Notes: generated by a model not told the origin, from the sequence alone. Shown: positions 17,869 through 27,336, numbered from the stretch's first letter. The stretch is 46,914 nt of DNA from Chloroflexota bacterium (GCA_003577005.1 QEUW01000018.1:1-46914), one strand, 5' to 3'. Translations and numbers: made by a program.

Positions 17869-18174
17869 TGGCTCACGAAGCGGGCCAGCACCCTAGAAGC
17901 AGACAGTTCTCCTTTTTTTGGGGCCATTTGTGGATGAGGATGGCCGTCAACCATCCACAAATGGCTTTTTCATTTGATACAAAATCCAGACCCCAATCCT
18001 CTACCGGGATAGATGGCAAGGCTCTCTCTTTTACTCTACTCTGAATCTGTTGCTACTTGTTGTCCTGCCGCAGGCGTAGCAGCATCCGAAAGCCCACCGA
18101 CAGATAGCGTGCGTAGCCATACGCCAGGGAATCGTGGGCAGGATAGGGTATGACATCGAAGAAGAGAGGGAACC
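17869..18174. other. Intergenic region copA to copper-storage gene
   Basis: 306 bases without a gene. Its left part holds the copA terminator. In the right part I see no convincing -35/-10 pair; a G-rich stretch near 18130-18150 might be a second CsoR-type site, but it lacks a clear palindrome. Confidence 0.5.
17923..17970 (+). terminator. Intrinsic terminator after copA
   Basis: GCCATTTGTGGATG (17923-17936) pairs perfectly with CATCCACAAATGGC (17952-17965) and is followed by TTTTT. A run of seven T lies just upstream at 17913-17919, so it may also work in the other direction. Confidence 0.85.
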
Positions 18175-18540
18175 ATGCCACACCATCAGACTCACTCAAA
18201 TGAGGAAATGCAACAGTGTATTGAGGATTGTCTTGCCTGTCACCGCATCTGTGTGGAGACGACGGCGTATTGTCTGCGCATGGGGGGTCGGCATGTTGAA
18301 GCCGACCATCTGACCCTGATGCTCGACTGTGCGGAAATCTGCCAGACCAGCGCCAACTTTATGCTGCGCGGGTCGGCATTGCACGCCGTCACATGCCGCG
18401 CCTGTGCGGAAGTATGCGAACGGTGCGCCGACGATTGCGCCAGCTTCAGCGGCGATCAGGTGATGCAGCAGTGTGCAGAAATGTGCCGCCAGTGTGCTGA
18501 ATCCTGCTGGCACATGGCCGGCGAGGCGGTACCAGCTTAA
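18175..18540 (+). CDS. Four-helix-bundle copper-storage protein (Csp/DUF326 type)
   Basis: 121 residues with 16 cysteines: 15, 19, 22, 26, 33, 52, 56, 74, 77, 81, 84, 88, 100, 104, 107 and 111. They are spaced every 3-4 residues along predicted helices, the pattern of Csp proteins that store many Cu(I) ions inside a four-helix bundle. No signal peptide is visible, so it is a cytosolic Csp3-like form. AGAGGGA precedes the ATG. It follows the csoR-copZ-copA operon but has its own transcription unit after the copA terminator. Its stop overlaps the stop of the convergent membrane gene by 4 bases. Confidence 0.92.
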   Translation: MPHHQTHSNEEMQQCIEDCLACHRICVETTAYCLRMGGRHVEADHLTLMLDCAEICQTSANFMLRGSALHAVTCRACAEVCERCADDCASFSGDQVMQQCAEMCRQCAESCWHMAGEAVPA

Positions 18541-19193
18541 AGGGCTCCCCCCCAGGCAGACCAGGCGACCAGCCCGTGCCCGGCGTAAAAAGCAAGGGTT
18601 GCAAGGGTCTGAGCGTGTCTGAAAGGCGACCGCCAGGTATGGATCGCCAGTACAGAACCGGCGATCACGAGCAAGAGGGCGCCGGCCAGACCGAGCAGCG
18701 CCCAGGTCTGGCCGGCCTGCGCCCACATTTCCAGGGCAGCCCAGAGCATCGCGCTGAGGAGCACCAGATAGCCCGCAACGGTGCCCCAAAGTTCGGCAAG
18801 ATGGGGCGCAAGCAACCAGTAAATGAGTGCAGCATAGCCTAATACCAGCACGACGCCAGGCGTCGGCCAACGCCACCCTATTTCTGCGGCAAAGGCCAGA
18901 AAATAGACAAAAAAGACAATGAGCAGGTGGGCAAAACCTACGGCGGATGGTGTGCCAGGAAGAGTGAGAAAGAGGAGTGCGAGCAACGCCAGGAGCAGGC
19001 CAAAGGTGATTGCCCCCTTGTAAAAGAGAGCCACAGGCTCAGGCGCCAGCAAGGCCACTAGCGCCACCAGCGCCAGCGTCAGCGGAGCGTAGAGCTGCGG
19101 CTGTGGCCGGACCCGCAGCGCCACCGGCCAGAGGTGGAGAACGGAGGTCACAAGGGCAGAAGCTGTAAAAAAGAGCGCCAGGTAGAATTGCAC
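18537..19193 (-). CDS. YhhN-family (TMEM86/lysoplasmalogenase-like) membrane protein
   Basis: 218 residues, nearly all hydrophobic, with about eight TM helices and no charged loops of length. The C-terminal part (GALLLVIAGSVLAIHTWRSPF, then LATLAFYAGHGLVAWS) resembles the YhhN signature in which a polar residue-bearing helix precedes an F/Y-rich last helix. Eukaryotic relatives cleave the vinyl-ether bond of lysoplasmalogens; bacterial roles are mostly unknown. Start is a GTG at 19193 with a weak upstream site (GAGAAAA). It converges on the copper-storage gene with a shared TTAA (stop codons overlap). The family call is moderately sure. Confidence 0.65.
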   Translation of the reverse strand: MQFYLALFFTASALVTSVLHLWPVALRVRPQPQLYAPLTLALVALVALLAPEPVALFYKGAITFGLLLALLALLFLTLPGTPSAVGFAHLLIVFFVYFLAFAAEIGWRWPTPGVVLVLGYAALIYWLLAPHLAELWGTVAGYLVLLSAMLWAALEMWAQAGQTWALLGLAGALLLVIAGSVLAIHTWRSPFRHAQTLATLAFYAGHGLVAWSAWGGAL

Positions 19194-19317
19194 TGTTTTT
19201 TCTCAAGCGATCGTTGTTGAGCCGGCTACTCACCCTAAGAACCTATCCGAATAACGGTTGCGGGTCCGAAAACTACACCTGCGAATAGAGTTGGTCGCAG
19301 CGTGATTCGGATAGACA

Positions 19318-19755
19318 CTAAACAGCCTCTGGTGGGAACTCGATGGTGTGCCAGTAGGTATCGAGCAACTGGGTCAAGCGCAAGAAATCTTCGCCCAACT
19401 GAGATTTGACAAGATAGCCTGCCACCTGCCGGTCATAGGCAGCCACCTTATCTTCTTCGCGATTGGAGGTTGTCAGCACAAAGACGATACTGCGCCGCAG
19501 TTGCGGGTCTTGCCGTAGTACATCCAGAAATTCAAGACCGCTCATGCGTGGCATGTTCAGGTCGAGGAGGATCAGGTCAGGTTGAAGCGCAAGGCCACTT
19601 CTTGTCCTTCCACTGAGGAGTTCAAGCGCTTCGAGGCCGTCTGCGGCGACTGTAATGACGTTTTCTAAGTGATACTTACGAAACGAGCGGCGAATTGCTT
19701 CAGCTTCGATTTCATCGTCTTCAACCAGCAGAATTTGCATAGCCCGACCCAGCAT
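19318..19755 (-). CDS. Single-domain response regulator (Rcp1-like)
   Basis: 145 residues: a lone receiver domain with no output domain. Acidic pocket EDD (residues 12-14), phosphorylation site Asp65 in LILLDLNMPRMSG, switch threonine in VLTTSN and the lysine in YLVKSQ are all present. The domain starts at MQILLVEDDE; the ATG at 19755 is chosen because GGAG lies 6 bases upstream. The insert before the phosphoacceptor and the SNREEDKVAAYD stretch are typical of phytochrome-type Rcp1 regulators. It lies directly downstream (same strand) of the giant hybrid kinase and is likely its phosphotransfer partner, signalling by protein contact. Confidence 0.9.
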   Translation of the reverse strand: MLGRAMQILLVEDDEIEAEAIRRSFRKYHLENVITVAADGLEALELLSGRTRSGLALQPDLILLDLNMPRMSGLEFLDVLRQDPQLRRSIVFVLTTSNREEDKVAAYDRQVAGYLVKSQLGEDFLRLTQLLDTYWHTIEFPPEAV

Positions 19756-20029
19756 GCTGATCTCCATTTTCGGCTACGCCCACGAAACGCCGGGCGAAAT
19801 GCAGGCAAGCGAACATTAAGCAGTCTGGTCCAGTCAGGCTGCCAGGATGTTCTAAGGCACTCTCCACAGCGCCATTTCGCATCTGTAACAAGATGTTGCC
19901 AGTAATTGTACCTTAGACCGCTGCCTGCTCACGTTGGATTGCCAGATCGAGCGACGGCTTTGACAACCCACGCAAGTGTTGAGATCTACCGGTAATCCTT
20001 TCTTATTGTCTGGAAAAAAGTGCTTTTTG

Positions 20030-23000
20030 TCAACTATCAGGTGGAGGCATTTGTGACATGATCTCTAACGGCCAGGTGAAGTGAAAGGAGGCTCCCTGCC
20101 CAGGGATGGATTCGACGCTGATTACCCCTCCCCGGTTCTCGACAATCCGTTTGACGATTGCCAGACCCATGCCGCTACCTTCGATACGGTCGCGCGGCTG
20201 GAGCGTTTGGAACAGCTCGAAGATACGGGCGTGGAACTGTGGCTCGATCCCAGGGCCATTATCGGTTACGGTGAAGTAAAGTCGATCTTTCTCTTGGCGC
20301 ACCTGGATCGACACCTGTCCATCGGCGCGATGATGATGTTTGATGGCGTTGCCGATCAGGTTCCGCAACACCATCTCTAGCGGTACGCGTTCGGTGCGTA
20401 CGACCGGCAATGTATCGGGCCACTTGACGCCAAAGCCGGTCGGAGGCGCCAGCGTCTCCACTACGTCACGCACGAGCATAGCGATGTCGATGCGTTCGGG
20501 TGCATGGTGCAGTCGCCCGGCGCGTGAGTAAGCCAATAGATCATCCAAAAGCAGGCTCATACGCCCGATCCGCCCACGCAATTTTTCCAGATGCTGTTGC
20601 GCAGCTGGTGGCAACTGGTCGCCGGCATCTTCGATGGTCCAACTCGCCAGTTGAGAGATGGCCCGGAGGGGCGCTTTGAGGTCGTGCGAGGCTACATAGG
20701 CAAACTGGTCGAGTTCGCGGTTGCTCCGCTCTAGTTCGGCGGTCCGCTCTTCGACGCGGCGTTCGAGCGTCTCATTGAGCACCTTGAGTTCCGTCTCTTG
20801 GCGTTTCAACTGGGTGATATCCTGTACCACGGCATTGATGGCAATGACCTCGTCGTTGGGAGAGCGCAGCGGGTAGAGGCTTTCCAGCCAAATGCGCTCC
20901 TGACCTGGATAGGCCGGCGGTTCCACGCTGATTTCCAGATCGACTACAGGTTCGCCTGTCGTTAAGACCCGACGCAATCCATCTTCCAGTTTAGCTGCCA
21001 GCGAAGGAAGTAGTTCGCGCCCGGTCTTGCCGATGTGTGCCTCCGCTGAGATGCCTTTCATGCGAGCTAGGGTTTCGTTGGCGCGGAGATAACGCAAGTC
21101 GGTATCGAGCACAGCCAGCCCAACCGGCGCGGTTGCATAGATAAGCTCCAACTCGGCCAGGTTGCGCTGGTAACGCTCTTCGCTGGCGCGCAACTCTTGT
21201 TCGCTCTGTTGTACGGTGCGGAAGAGCAGCGCATTATCGATGGCTACGGCTGCCCGCCGCGCCACATCTTCGGCCATGGCCAGATCGGCTTCGGTAAAGC
21301 GGAGACGAGATTCGGTTGCCACAAAGGTGAAAGCCCCCAAAATTCGCCCGCGGGCTTCCAGCGGCACGACCATGACCGAACGGTAGCCGACCGAACGCAG
21401 AAGTTCGAGTTGCTGTTCGTTCTTCGCAACCTGCTGTAACAATTCGTCCGGAATATCAGGATAATACTCGGACTTGCCAGTGCGAATGACCTGAGGCGCA
21501 CCGGCTGGGGCGTTGGGGTCGATAGGATAGCGTTCGCGCAACTCATGGGCCCAGGCTATCTTGGCCGGGTCGGTATGGGCAAGCGCAACACCTTCGATAC
21601 GCCCATCATCGGTGAGCAGGTCGATGGCGCACCAATCGGCAATGTGGGGTACGGCCAGGCGGGCCACTGCCTCCAATGTCGTCTGGTAATCCAGCGACCT
21701 GGCAAGCACCGCGCTGGCCTCGGCTACAAAGCGGAGCGTATATTCTGCCCGTTTGCGCTGGGTAATATCACGAACAAACGCTTGCCAGCGACCGTCGGGC
21801 AGGATCTTGCTGCTCATCTCTACCTGTACGAGAGCGCCATCTTTGTGCATCATTTGCCATTCACCCACATGTGGCTGGCCGTTCAGCAACTGTTCCCTTA
21901 CGGCTGCCAGCCGCTCTGTGTCGGCGGGCGGAATCAACTCGGTGACTCGTTTGCTCAACAACTCCTCCGGGTCGTACCCCAGCAGCGCACAGGCGCTGGG
22001 GTTGACTTCGATATAGTCGCCTTCCTGGTTGGCAACAAAGATAGCCTCGCCCGCGTTCTCGATGAGCGCCCGGTAGCGCTCTTCGCTAAGCCGCAGCGCC
22101 GTCACGCTGCGCGCCCGTTCGATGACAGGCCAGACTCGGTCCATCGTTGCACTCACCAGCGTTACCTCATCCATCAGCCAGCGCCGCGGTTCGGTAGCTT
22201 GCACCACTAGTAGACCTACCCAGTTACCAGCCTGGATATAGGGCACTGCAATATAGCTGCGCACGGAATATTGTGCGTACGCCTCGACAAAGTCTGCGGT
22301 GCGTGGGTCGGTAGTGACATCCTCAACAGCGACACCCTGACCTTGCATCAGGCTGGTTTTGATCTCAGGCGTGAGCACCGGCGAGAGCGAGTATGTTCCG
22401 GTGATTCGCTGCGCTTCGGGACGATGCCATTCTTGCAGAACGTTTACCTGGTCAGCCTCGATATCGATCTCGTTGAAATGACAGCGGAAGGCATCCAGAT
22501 AGCGCCCGAGTGCCTCGCTCGCGGCTTGCAAAATCTCATCCGGCTCAGAAAGAAGGCTGACCTGGGCCATGAGCACGCTGAGAAATTCCTGATTGCGTTC
22601 GGCTCGTTTGCGCTCGGTAATGTCAGACGAGATGCCTACGACACCAATGAGTTCGCCGGTCTCACTGTAGATGGGTGAATCGGTGACAAAGGCCGGAAAA
22701 GTTGCGCCATTCCGGTGGTGGAGAATAAACTCGCCGGCCCAACTTTCACCCTTGCTGACCTGCCCCAAGATGGCAGCGGCTGCGTCGCACTGCTCTGGCG
22801 CAACGATGAGTTCCAGGATATTGCGCCCGATCGCTTCTTCGCTGCGCCACCCGTAGAGCGACTCGGCAAAGCGGTTCCAGGTGATGATCTTCCCGGTCAG
22901 GTCGGTGGCGATCACCGCCTGTTCGACGGCTTCCAGCAGCCGCGCCTGGAAGTGGATCTGCTGTTCGGCGCGCCTGCGTGCGACGGCTGCACCCAACAGA

Positions 23001-26000
23001 TTGGCGACCGATTCAAGAAAATCCGCGTCGTAATGAGTAAAGTTGCGCGGTTCTCTGCTGTAGACCCCCAGCACCCCATAGGGCCGCCCCTCGCCAGGAA
23101 TCAAAACCGTCAGCCCGCTGACGATCCCGTGGTCGAGCACGTGGGGCGCAAAGGAGAAACGATTCTCGCGGCGGATATCTTGCACCATCACCGGCTCGCC
23201 GACGTGGAGCGTGTAGCCAGTCTGCGTGCGGAGCTCGGCGGAGATAGTGACCTGGTTGATACGGTCTGAGCGCCAGCCATGCCCGGCGCTCAGCAGCAGC
23301 GAATCGCCATCCGGCTGTAACGCTAACACCTGGCAAAACTCTACCTCCAATACTGCTGCGGCCCGTGCCGCGGCCGCAGCCATCAGTGGTTGTAATGCCG
23401 GCTCCTGGAGCGCAGTGCGCCCCAGTTCTGCGATTATCTGCTGTTGGATGCGCTGTTGGAGTTCGTGCTCGGCGCGCTTGAGATCGGTGATATCCACAAA
23501 GGTGAGGACAACGCCGTCTACCTGATTTTCTACTGTACGGTAGGGCAGGAGCCGGGCGATATACCAGCGATCCTCTTCACTTTGTACGAGCACTTCTTCA
23601 TCATTCGACGTTTCCAACACGTAAGCCGCCTGCTCGGTCAGCCGTTGATAGCGCAGCCGGTGCGAGATATGGGCGAGCGGGCGGCCTAGATCGGTGTCGA
23701 TCAGGTGAAAGAGGTCGGCAACAGGGGGGGTAAAGCGTTTGATCCGCAGTGCCCGGTCGAGAAAGATGATGCCCACCTCGGTCGAAGACATAAAGTTGAG
23801 CAGGTCGCTGTTAGCGCGGCTGAGTTCATCGATCTTGAGTTTGAGTTCGTAATTGGCTGTGACGAGCTCTTCGTTCATCGACTGGAGCTCTTCTTTGCTG
23901 ATTTCAAGCTCTTCGGAAGTGGACTTCAGCTCCTCGTTGATAGACTGTAGTTCCTCATTTGAGGCAGTCAGTTCTTGATTGGCGATCTGGTGCTCCTCGA
24001 TGATCGCCTGAAGCCGTTCTCGTGTCCGCAGCAGTTCCTCTTCCAACTGGTCGACCAGGTTGTCACGGTTGGGGTCGGCGTCGTTGCCAGCCTGGGACTG
24101 GCGTGAAGGCGGCTCTTCCTGTTCGCGAAAGACGATTTCGATCTGATTCTTAGGAAAGCCGGGCTCATCTACCGGGCCGACCTCTAACTGGACCAGACGA
24201 ACGCCGTCCGCCTGATCCACCTGTAGCCGGCGCGTGAGGGTCCGCTCGCCTTTGGTAAGCGCCTGATAGAGTGCTGCGCGCAGATCGAGGCGTAATTCTG
24301 GGAGCACTTTTTGCAGGATGTTGTGGGTCACTGCCCCTTCTCGTTCGCGCAGATAGCGTTCGACGCCCCCAAAGAGGTGGGTGATCTCGTACCGGTCGTC
24401 GATCAACAGGCGGGGCGGGGCGTAACGGCGGAGCGACCAGCTCTGGTAGAGATCTTCAATGCCACGCACGCGCGGCTCAGCCGGTCGGACGGGAGCAGGT
24501 AGCACACGCCCCCCGCCGCTTGTTATAGCTGGAAGCCGAAGGTGGCGAGCCAACGCCGTTCCTGTCGTACGCCGTTGGTAGAGATGGCACCGTTTGTTGC
24601 GGATCGCAAAGAGATGTGCCGATGTTTCGGCCGATTCGGCTGTCCCCAAAAAGAGATAGCCTTCAGGCTGGAGCGCATAATGAAAGAGCTCTAAGATTTT
24701 TTCTTGTGCATCACGATTGAAGTAGATAAGTAAATTTCGGCATGAGAGTAGATCGAGCCGCGAAAAGGGGGGGTCTTTGATTACATTATGGACGGCGAAG
24801 AGCACTCGTTCGCGCAACTCGTCCTTGACCCGATAGTGCTCCTCTTCTTTGACAAAAAAACGCTGCAAACGGGCGGGCGTGACGGCTTCGGCAATGGAAC
24901 GCGAGTAGAGACCGCGCCGGGCACAGTCGATGGCGGCTTCGTCTACATCTGTGGCAAAGACCTGGAGCCGGGGCGGGTCGGGCAACCGCTCCGCCTGTTC
25001 ACTCAGCAACATGGCGATGGAATAGGCTTCTTCGCCGGTAGAACAACCGGCTACCCAGACCCGCACCACGTCTTGGCGGCCCTTGCCGCTGAATAACTGA
25101 GTGATGCACTCACGCTCCAACATGTCAAAGGCGTCGGGGTCGCGAAAGAAATTGGTGACCGAAACCAGGCAATCCTGATAGAGCAGGCGTGTCTGCTCGG
25201 CGCTGGTCCGCAACAGTTGGCGAAAGGCTGACAGATCCTGTACCCCATTGATCTGCATCCGCCGGGCAATGCGGCGCAACAACATCGACTGCTTGTAGGG
25301 GTTGAAGTCGTGCCCAGTTTCACTCAGGACGTGCTCCAAGATTCCGGTCAGGGCCTCCGCCTCAGCTTCAGCATGCGCACTTTGCTCGGCCAGTACACCA
25401 ATGCGTTTGACCACGAGTTCGGCCAACTCGCCGGCTGTCGCAACCGTATCGGCCACACCGGCAGCAATGGCGCGCCGGGGTAAAGCCGGCTGTTCGGCGT
25501 CGTCGGGCGCCTGGACCAACGTCCACCCGCCCTGCTCTTTGACGGCCTGGAGACCGGCGACGCCGTCCTCACCCCTGCCGGCCAGGAGGACGGCGACTGT
25601 ATTGCTGGTTTTATTGGCCGCTAATGCGGTAAAAAAGGCATCGAGTGGGTTATGAAGCGCGTCATTTTTGTCGAGCGGCGCCAGCTGCAGGACACCATCT
25701 GCAACTGTGAGGATGTGGTCCGGCGGGGCAATGTAGATCCGATCAGCCTGGAGAGCCAGGCCGTTTGCGGCCTCCACCAATGGGAGGGCAGTGGCCTGGC
25801 GCAAAAGAGTATACGCCATCGTGCGCCGGTTGAGCGCGCGCGGGGCAACAAGCAAATAGGCCAGCCCGGTCTCGCCGGGCAGGTTGTGAAAAAACGCCGC
25901 CAAAGCGCGCAGCCCGCCAGCGGCCGCACCAATGCCAACGAGTGGAGTTTGCCCGGCATCAGCGCCGGGTGCGGCCGCTGACATGGGCAATCCAGATCGC

Positions 26001-26041
26001 TCAGAACCAGTTGGCTGGCTGAGCATAGATGCTGTTGTCAT
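20030..26041 (-). CDS. Giant CheB-CheR-PAS/GAF sensor histidine kinase
   Basis: 2003 residues. Order: CheB methylesterase-like domain (about 33-210), CheR methyltransferase (225-490, with TNFFRDP, AGCSTGEEAYS and SCRNLLIYF intact), a PAS-like segment, a heptad coiled coil (667-757, NEELQS-type repeats), then PAS (750-860), GAF (867-1017), PAS (1024-1144), GAF (1150-1304), PAS (1317-1434), GAF (1434-1604), PAS (1620-1744), HisKA with His1786 in SHDLKAP, and HATPase (N box NLIGNAIKHHH, DNGPGIEP, GSGMGLAIVKRI). No TM segment, so it is cytosolic. Oddity: in CheB the catalytic serine of G-x-S-x-G-G is Ala40 (GIGAAAGG) and the active-site histidine is Pro67, so this domain should be inactive. The kinase end is phytochrome-like. 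It probably signals to the neighbouring response regulator. Confidence 0.93.
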   Translation of the reverse strand: MTTASMLSQPTGSERSGLPMSAAAPGADAGQTPLVGIGAAAGGLRALAAFFHNLPGETGLAYLLVAPRALNRRTMAYTLLRQATALPLVEAANGLALQADRIYIAPPDHILTVADGVLQLAPLDKNDALHNPLDAFFTALAANKTSNTVAVLLAGRGEDGVAGLQAVKEQGGWTLVQAPDDAEQPALPRRAIAAGVADTVATAGELAELVVKRIGVLAEQSAHAEAEAEALTGILEHVLSETGHDFNPYKQSMLLRRIARRMQINGVQDLSAFRQLLRTSAEQTRLLYQDCLVSVTNFFRDPDAFDMLERECITQLFSGKGRQDVVRVWVAGCSTGEEAYSIAMLLSEQAERLPDPPRLQVFATDVDEAAIDCARRGLYSRSIAEAVTPARLQRFFVKEEEHYRVKDELRERVLFAVHNVIKDPPFSRLDLLSCRNLLIYFNRDAQEKILELFHYALQPEGYLFLGTAESAETSAHLFAIRNKRCHLYQRRTTGTALARHLRLPAITSGGGRVLPAPVRPAEPRVRGIEDLYQSWSLRRYAPPRLLIDDRYEITHLFGGVERYLREREGAVTHNILQKVLPELRLDLRAALYQALTKGERTLTRRLQVDQADGVRLVQLEVGPVDEPGFPKNQIEIVFREQEEPPSRQSQAGNDADPNRDNLVDQLEEELLRTRERLQAIIEEHQIANQELTASNEELQSINEELKSTSEELEISKEELQSMNEELVTANYELKLKIDELSRANSDLLNFMSSTEVGIIFLDRALRIKRFTPPVADLFHLIDTDLGRPLAHISHRLRYQRLTEQAAYVLETSNDEEVLVQSEEDRWYIARLLPYRTVENQVDGVVLTFVDITDLKRAEHELQQRIQQQIIAELGRTALQEPALQPLMAAAAARAAAVLEVEFCQVLALQPDGDSLLLSAGHGWRSDRINQVTISAELRTQTGYTLHVGEPVMVQDIRRENRFSFAPHVLDHGIVSGLTVLIPGEGRPYGVLGVYSREPRNFTHYDADFLESVANLLGAAVARRRAEQQIHFQARLLEAVEQAVIATDLTGKIITWNRFAESLYGWRSEEAIGRNILELIVAPEQCDAAAAILGQVSKGESWAGEFILHHRNGATFPAFVTDSPIYSETGELIGVVGISSDITERKRAERNQEFLSVLMAQVSLLSEPDEILQAASEALGRYLDAFRCHFNEIDIEADQVNVLQEWHRPEAQRITGTYSLSPVLTPEIKTSLMQGQGVAVEDVTTDPRTADFVEAYAQYSVRSYIAVPYIQAGNWVGLLVVQATEPRRWLMDEVTLVSATMDRVWPVIERARSVTALRLSEERYRALIENAGEAIFVANQEGDYIEVNPSACALLGYDPEELLSKRVTELIPPADTERLAAVREQLLNGQPHVGEWQMMHKDGALVQVEMSSKILPDGRWQAFVRDITQRKRAEYTLRFVAEASAVLARSLDYQTTLEAVARLAVPHIADWCAIDLLTDDGRIEGVALAHTDPAKIAWAHELRERYPIDPNAPAGAPQVIRTGKSEYYPDIPDELLQQVAKNEQQLELLRSVGYRSVMVVPLEARGRILGAFTFVATESRLRFTEADLAMAEDVARRAAVAIDNALLFRTVQQSEQELRASEERYQRNLAELELIYATAPVGLAVLDTDLRYLRANETLARMKGISAEAHIGKTGRELLPSLAAKLEDGLRRVLTTGEPVVDLEISVEPPAYPGQERIWLESLYPLRSPNDEVIAINAVVQDITQLKRQETELKVLNETLERRVEERTAELERSNRELDQFAYVASHDLKAPLRAISQLASWTIEDAGDQLPPAAQQHLEKLRGRIGRMSLLLDDLLAYSRAGRLHHAPERIDIAMLVRDVVETLAPPTGFGVKWPDTLPVVRTERVPLEMVLRNLIGNAIKHHHRADGQVSIQVRQEKDRLYFTVTDNGPGIEPQFHARIFELFQTLQPRDRIEGSGMGLAIVKRIVENRGGVISVESIPGQGASFHFTWPLEIMSQMPPPDS

Positions 26042-26373
26042 AATTGCCTTTGTTCAAAAATCGTGCCAGAAAAAAACCAAAATAGTTATGGGTACAGCAA
26101 AGCAGGCCTTGTTTGACCTGACAAGACCAACCGCTTGTACTGCAGCTGGAATCATATACATATAATTAATTGACGCAGGGTCCAGTCGAATTGATCCTTC
26201 GGAGTAGCCGGCTAGCGCAAAGGGTATATTCGCAAACGCGCGCATTTGCGGCCTGGCATCATGCTTGTACCACGCAGCGGAAACAAACCGATTGGCCGTT
26301 CGTCCTAACCATTTTGCCAGAGTTTCAACCATATGACAATGAGGGAGATCCCTACCTTTAAGGGCCTCTCTCT
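26042..26373. other. Intergenic region upstream of the giant kinase
   Basis: 332 bases with no plausible gene. It is more AT-rich than its surroundings near 26085-26175 (ATACATATAATTAATTGAC), where the kinase promoter probably lies, but no -35/-10 pair is convincing. Nothing else recognised. Confidence 0.4.
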
Positions 26374-27336
26374 TTATGGCTGTTGGCGGAAGTGAGGGAG
26401 GATCTCTTTGGCATAGAACTGGAAGAAACCTTCTTGGTCGGGCCCTACCTGATGCAGGTAGATGTGGTCGAAGCCGGCGTCGAGATATTTTTGGATCTTT
26501 GCGATGTGGCGTTGTGGGTCAGGCCCGCAGACGATAGACTCGGCCACCTTCTCTTCGGTGACCTCTTTGGCGGCCTGATCAAAGTGAGACACTGTGCGCA
26601 GTTCCTGTGAGAGGGGACTGGGCAGACCGGCATTAGGCCACCACTCGTGCGCAGTACGCCGTGCTTCCTGTTCATCTCTTGCCCAGCAGACGGTAACCTG
26701 GCCATAGCAAGGTTTGCCTTGGCCGCCGGCGCTGCGGAAGCTCTCTACCACTTGTTCGTTGGGGGAAGTGTCGATCAGCCCGTCTCCCAGGCGCCCGGCC
26801 GTTTCGGCGGATTTGGGGCCGCTCGCCGCAATCAGTAGCGGAGGCGGTTCGTCGGGGAGCGTGAATATGCGCGCGTCCTCCACCGTGTAGAAGTCACCCC
26901 AGTAGCTGATAGTCTCGCCGCGCCAGAGCGCCTGGATCAGATCGATCGCCTCTTCAAACATTGCCAGACGAATGTCAAAGGGTGGCCAGCGCTCACCGGT
27001 AATGTGCTCGTTGAGATGTTCGCCGGTGCCAATGCCAAAGAAGAAACGGCCCGGCATCATCGCGGCCGCAGTCGCCGCCGCCTGAGCCAGGATCACAGGA
27101 TGGATACGGATCAACGGGCAGGTGACGCCGGTGCCCAGTTGCAGCTTCTCGGTTGCCTGTGCGATGCCACCGATGACGCTCCACACAAAAGGGCTGTGTG
27201 GCTGCCGGCTCACCCACGGGTGAAAGTGGTCGGAGATCAGCGCGAACGAAAAGCCCACTTGCTCGGCCCGCTGTGCATAGCGGACCAAATCATTCGGATG
27301 ATGTTCCTCGCTCGAAAGCGCATAGCCAAATTCCAC
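26374..27336 (-). CDS. F420-dependent-type LLM oxidoreductase (G6PDH-like)
   Basis: 320 residues, bacterial-luciferase-like TIM barrel. The segments GYALSSEEHHPNDLVRYAQR, LISDHFHPW, TGVTCPLIRIHPV and GIGTGEHLNEHI match the F420-dependent glucose-6-phosphate dehydrogenase subfamily, whose members use coenzyme F420; FMN or another sugar/alcohol substrate is possible. Start: a GTG at 27334-27336 preceded at good spacing by AAAAGGAG is preferred over a TTG 18 bases earlier that lies on the site itself. No F420 biosynthesis gene is in the window. It is the next gene after the UDP-glucose pyrophosphorylase, 95 bases downstream on the same strand. Confidence 0.85.
   Translation of the reverse strand: MEFGYALSSEEHHPNDLVRYAQRAEQVGFSFALISDHFHPWVSRQPHSPFVWSVIGGIAQATEKLQLGTGVTCPLIRIHPVILAQAAATAAAMMPGRFFFGIGTGEHLNEHITGERWPPFDIRLAMFEEAIDLIQALWRGETISYWGDFYTVEDARIFTLPDEPPPLLIAASGPKSAETAGRLGDGLIDTSPNEQVVESFRSAGGQGKPCYGQVTVCWARDEQEARRTAHEWWPNAGLPSPLSQELRTVSHFDQAAKEVTEEKVAESIVCGPDPQRHIAKIQKYLDAGFDHIYLHQVGPDQEGFFQFYAKEILPHFRQQP

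Noticed and set aside
20030..26041. A frameshifted or chimeric assembly of several kinases
   Set aside because: The frame is open over 2003 codons, the domains follow the standard CheB-CheR-PAS-kinase order, and the codon use is uniform to the eye.
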